From an uncultured bacterium (lineage in GTDB: Bacteria; Patescibacteriota; Minisyncoccia; Phycocordibacterales; UBA918), in the NCBI GenBank assembly GCA_913050645.1, contig CAJXAG010000044.1:1-7976 (forward strand): DNA of 7,976 bases, given 5' to 3'. Below, piece after piece: positions 6,324 to 7,976 of this stretch. The translations under genes were made by a program, and so were the position numbers. The notes below the pieces were generated by a model. That model was given only the letters and a program-made list of their open reading frames with translations. It was not told where the DNA came from and ran no database searches. The first letter of the stretch is position 1, and each line of letters begins with the position of its first letter.

Positions 6324-6353
6324 CAAAAATTAGTGTTAGTTACAGGTGGGGCT
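6324..6353 (+). repeat. 30-bp duplicate of the SDR gene start, non-coding copy
   Basis: The 30 bases here are identical to 6456-6485, which encode QKLVLVTGGA of the SDR enzyme. Weaker similarity continues upstream (TCTG, CAGAAA). The spacing of 132 bases is a multiple of three, but this copy has no start codon, and its frame runs through the palindrome into TAG at 6426-6428. It is therefore a non-coding relic or duplicate. Confidence 0.85.
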
Positions 6354-6356
6354 TGC

Positions 6357-6407
6357 CCAGTGAAATGCGCTTGCGCTAACGAAAGCTTTGCTTTCGTATT
6401 TCACCGG
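6357..6407. repeat. Branched (three-way-junction) palindrome
   Basis: The outer stem CCAGTGAAAT (6357-6366)/ATTTCACCGG (6398-6407) pairs over ten bases with one mismatch. Inside it are two separate hairpins: GCGC-TT-GCGC (6367-6376) and ACGAAAGC-TTT-GCTTTCGT (6379-6397). Almost every base can pair, giving a Y-shaped fold on either strand. There is no T-run beyond it, so it is not a simple terminator. The form resembles mobile palindromic intergenic repeats. Confidence 0.7.
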
Positions 6408-6434
6408 ACTTACAAATTGACTACATAGGATAAT

Positions 6435-7913
6435 ATGTCTGTTGGTACAGAAAAACAAAAATTAGTGTTAGTTACAGGTGGGGCTGGCTTTGTTGGCTCG
6501 CACCTGTGTGAACGTCTTGTTGATGAAGGCTATGTGGTTATTTCTCTTGATAACTACTTTACCGGCACCCCAGACAATCACATAGAAGGTGTTGTGTATC
6601 GTACAGGCCACACAAAAGACATTGAAGCACTTGTTCCAGAAACACCTGATCTGGTGTTTCACCTAGGGGAATACGCACGTACTGAGAAGAGTTTTGAAGA
6701 TGTTGAGCTGGTGTGGGACTTAAATAAGTCTGGTACGTTTGCGGTGCTTGAGTTTTGTCGACGGAAGGATTGTAAGGTGGTGTACGCGGGGAGTTCGACC
6801 AAGTTTGCTGATCAGGGCGAAGGGCGTGACCAAAGCCCGTATGCGTGGACAAAGGCGACAAACACCGAGCTTGTGCAGAACTATGCAGATTGGTTTGGTC
6901 TGAAGTATGCCATCACGTACTTTTATAACGTCTATGGTCCTCGAGAAATGTCCGGTCCGTACGGCACGCTTGTTCGCATCTTTACAGAGCTCCATCGAAA
7001 CGGACAGCCGCTGACCATTACCGCTCCGGGAACACAAACGCGTAACTTCACGCATGTAGAAGATATTGTGAATGGTTTGATACTAGTTGGTGAGAAAGGG
7101 CAAGGTGATGGGTACGGTATTGGTGCTGATGTGTCTCACTCAGTGCTTGAGGTAGCGCACATGTTTGGTGGTGAGCACATCATGATGCCGGAACGAAAAG
7201 GAAACCGACTTACCTCGGGGGTAGACAATGTGCGTACTAAGGCACTTGGCTGGCAACCGAAACATGCACTGACTGCCTGGGTTAGTAAGGTGAAGGAAGA
7301 GATTGGAGAGGTTAAGCATGCACAGAAGCGTGTGCAGGTATTCTCCACTACGTTTTATCCGCATGCAGGGGCTGCAGAGCATGCTTTGTGTGACTTGATA
7401 CGTGCAATGCCGAACGTGCACTTTGATGTGATCACCACCAAGTTTTCACGCGACACCATGGGGGATGATTGCGACATTAAAAATGTGTCGCTGTATCGAG
7501 TAGGATACGGCCATAAGCTCGATAAGTATCTTTTGCCGTTTATGGGTGCAAAGGTCGCACGCAAGCTTCAGGGTGAACATGACTATATGTTCCGTTGGGC
7601 ATTGTTTGCCAGCTATGGTGCACTGGCTGCACTTTTTGCACGTAATACAAAGAATCTTCCGTTACTTATTACACTTGCAGACCAGAAGCTTGGAAACATT
7701 CGTTGGTACATACGTCTTATTCTCAAAGCAGTACTTGGGAAGGCTGACCAGGTATACGCAACCGATACGCGCGAAGCGCAAAAGGCTATTACACTTTCAA
7801 GACGCACGACACTCATTCGTTCAATCGGCTCTGGAGATGCATTTGCAAACCAAGTTCGTTTTGCGTACTCAAATTTTCTGCTTAAACGCGTAAAAGAAAA
7901 GCAAAGGCCCTGA
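6435..7913 (+). CDS. Extended-SDR NAD-dependent epimerase/dehydratase fused to a GT-B glycosyltransferase N-terminal half
   Basis: The protein has 492 aa. Residues 1-295 are an extended short-chain dehydrogenase acting on nucleotide sugars: NAD-binding TGGAGFVGS (14-22), acidic cofactor contact SLDN (37-40), GSST (119-122), catalytic YAWTK with Tyr136 and Lys140, then YNVYGPRE (164-171), RNFTHVEDIVNG (203-214) and LGWQPK (271-276). Such enzymes epimerise or decarboxylate UDP-sugars; the exact product cannot be told. Residues from about 298 resemble the acceptor-side Rossmann domain of a GT4-type glycosyltransferase (VFSTTFYPHAGAAEHALCDL, FDVITTKFS, then KADQVYATD). They end at 492 without the donor-binding half that would carry the EX7E motif. 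AGGA (6427-6430) four bases before the ATG supports this start. The 30-bp N-terminal coding segment 6456-6485 is duplicated upstream. The role is surface polysaccharide synthesis, by family. Confidence 0.85.
   Translation: MSVGTEKQKLVLVTGGAGFVGSHLCERLVDEGYVVISLDNYFTGTPDNHIEGVVYRTGHTKDIEALVPETPDLVFHLGEYARTEKSFEDVELVWDLNKSGTFAVLEFCRRKDCKVVYAGSSTKFADQGEGRDQSPYAWTKATNTELVQNYADWFGLKYAITYFYNVYGPREMSGPYGTLVRIFTELHRNGQPLTITAPGTQTRNFTHVEDIVNGLILVGEKGQGDGYGIGADVSHSVLEVAHMFGGEHIMMPERKGNRLTSGVDNVRTKALGWQPKHALTAWVSKVKEEIGEVKHAQKRVQVFSTTFYPHAGAAEHALCDLIRAMPNVHFDVITTKFSRDTMGDDCDIKNVSLYRVGYGHKLDKYLLPFMGAKVARKLQGEHDYMFRWALFASYGALAALFARNTKNLPLLITLADQKLGNIRWYIRLILKAVLGKADQVYATDTREAQKAITLSRRTTLIRSIGSGDAFANQVRFAYSNFLLKRVKEKQRP
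6456..6485 (+). repeat. 30-bp direct repeat, coding copy in the SDR gene
   Basis: This is the coding copy of the duplicated segment. It specifies QKLVLVTGGA, the first beta strand and glycine loop of the NAD-binding fold. The other copy lies 132 bases upstream at 6324-6353, and 102 bases lie between them. Confidence 0.85.
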
Positions 7914-7923
7914 TGCTAACTCA

Positions 7924-7976
7924 TTTCCTGGATCGCTTCGACAGAGTCTCGCGAAGACGGAAAAACCGAAGGTTTT
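7924..7976. repeat. Palindromic dispersed repeat, copy 2, cut by the window edge
   Basis: This matches the reverse complement of about 370-424: CCTGGATCGCTTCGAC, then a 32-base identical segment (7945-7976) equal to 370-401 on the other strand. The differences are a few substitutions and one indel near 7943. It begins 11 bases after the SDR stop. The incomplete hairpin AAAACC-GAA-GGTTTT at the edge may also serve as the terminator of that gene. The element probably continues beyond the window. Confidence 0.8.

Noticed and set aside
6405..6434. GATAAT (6429-6434) as a -10 box for the SDR gene
   Set aside because: It touches the ATG, so transcription would start inside the coding sequence; AGGA in the same place serves better as a ribosome site.

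Overview
The window looks like a piece of a Patescibacteria (CPR, Parcubacteria-type) chromosome. This is an inference from gene content and style: a VirD4/TraD-like ATPase with no membrane anchor and a very long disordered tail, a secreted lamin-tail/PKD surface protein, and an extended-SDR sugar-nucleotide enzyme of a form I associate with CPR genomes (FHLGEY, YAGSSTKF and YAWTKATNTE motifs), here joined to half of a GT-B glycosyltransferase. TAA, TAG and TGA all end genes here, so the code is standard rather than the UGA-glycine code of some CPR lineages. I see no tRNA, rRNA, CRISPR array, transposase or integrase.

Layout. Positions 1-430 hold a strong hairpin terminator (21-44), a small minus-strand ORF (53-256) with no good start codon, and a roughly 140-bp palindromic dispersed repeat (281-424). 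A second copy of part of that repeat, in opposite orientation, lies at the right edge (7924-7976). Positions 430-735 carry a short one-helix membrane protein with a clear ribosome site and its own intrinsic terminator. Its upstream region contains interleaved inverted repeats.

From 906 to 6232 there are four plus-strand genes in close order, probably one transcription unit: the VirD4/TraD-like ATPase (968 aa), a secreted and C-terminally anchored LTD-PKD-LTD protein, a zeta-toxin-family kinase, and a 64-aa helical protein starting two bases after the zeta stop. A TATAAT box only about 13 bases before the ATPase start codon implies a nearly leaderless mRNA. A long hairpin (6249-6292) probably ends the unit and may work in both directions.

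The gap 6293-6434 is odd. It contains a 30-bp exact duplicate of the 5' coding end of the next gene and a three-way-junction palindrome. The SDR-glycosyltransferase fusion gene (6435-7913) follows.

How the genes might work together (inference): the ATPase and the surface protein fit a cell-envelope or DNA/protein-transfer function. The zeta kinase and its small partner look like a toxin-antitoxin pair or a domesticated nucleotide-sugar kinase. The SDR-GT protein belongs to surface polysaccharide synthesis. The points most worth a second look are the possible toxin-first zeta pair, the duplicated gene start with its branched palindrome, the SDR plus half-glycosyltransferase fusion, and the anchorless ATPase with its roughly 500-residue tail.
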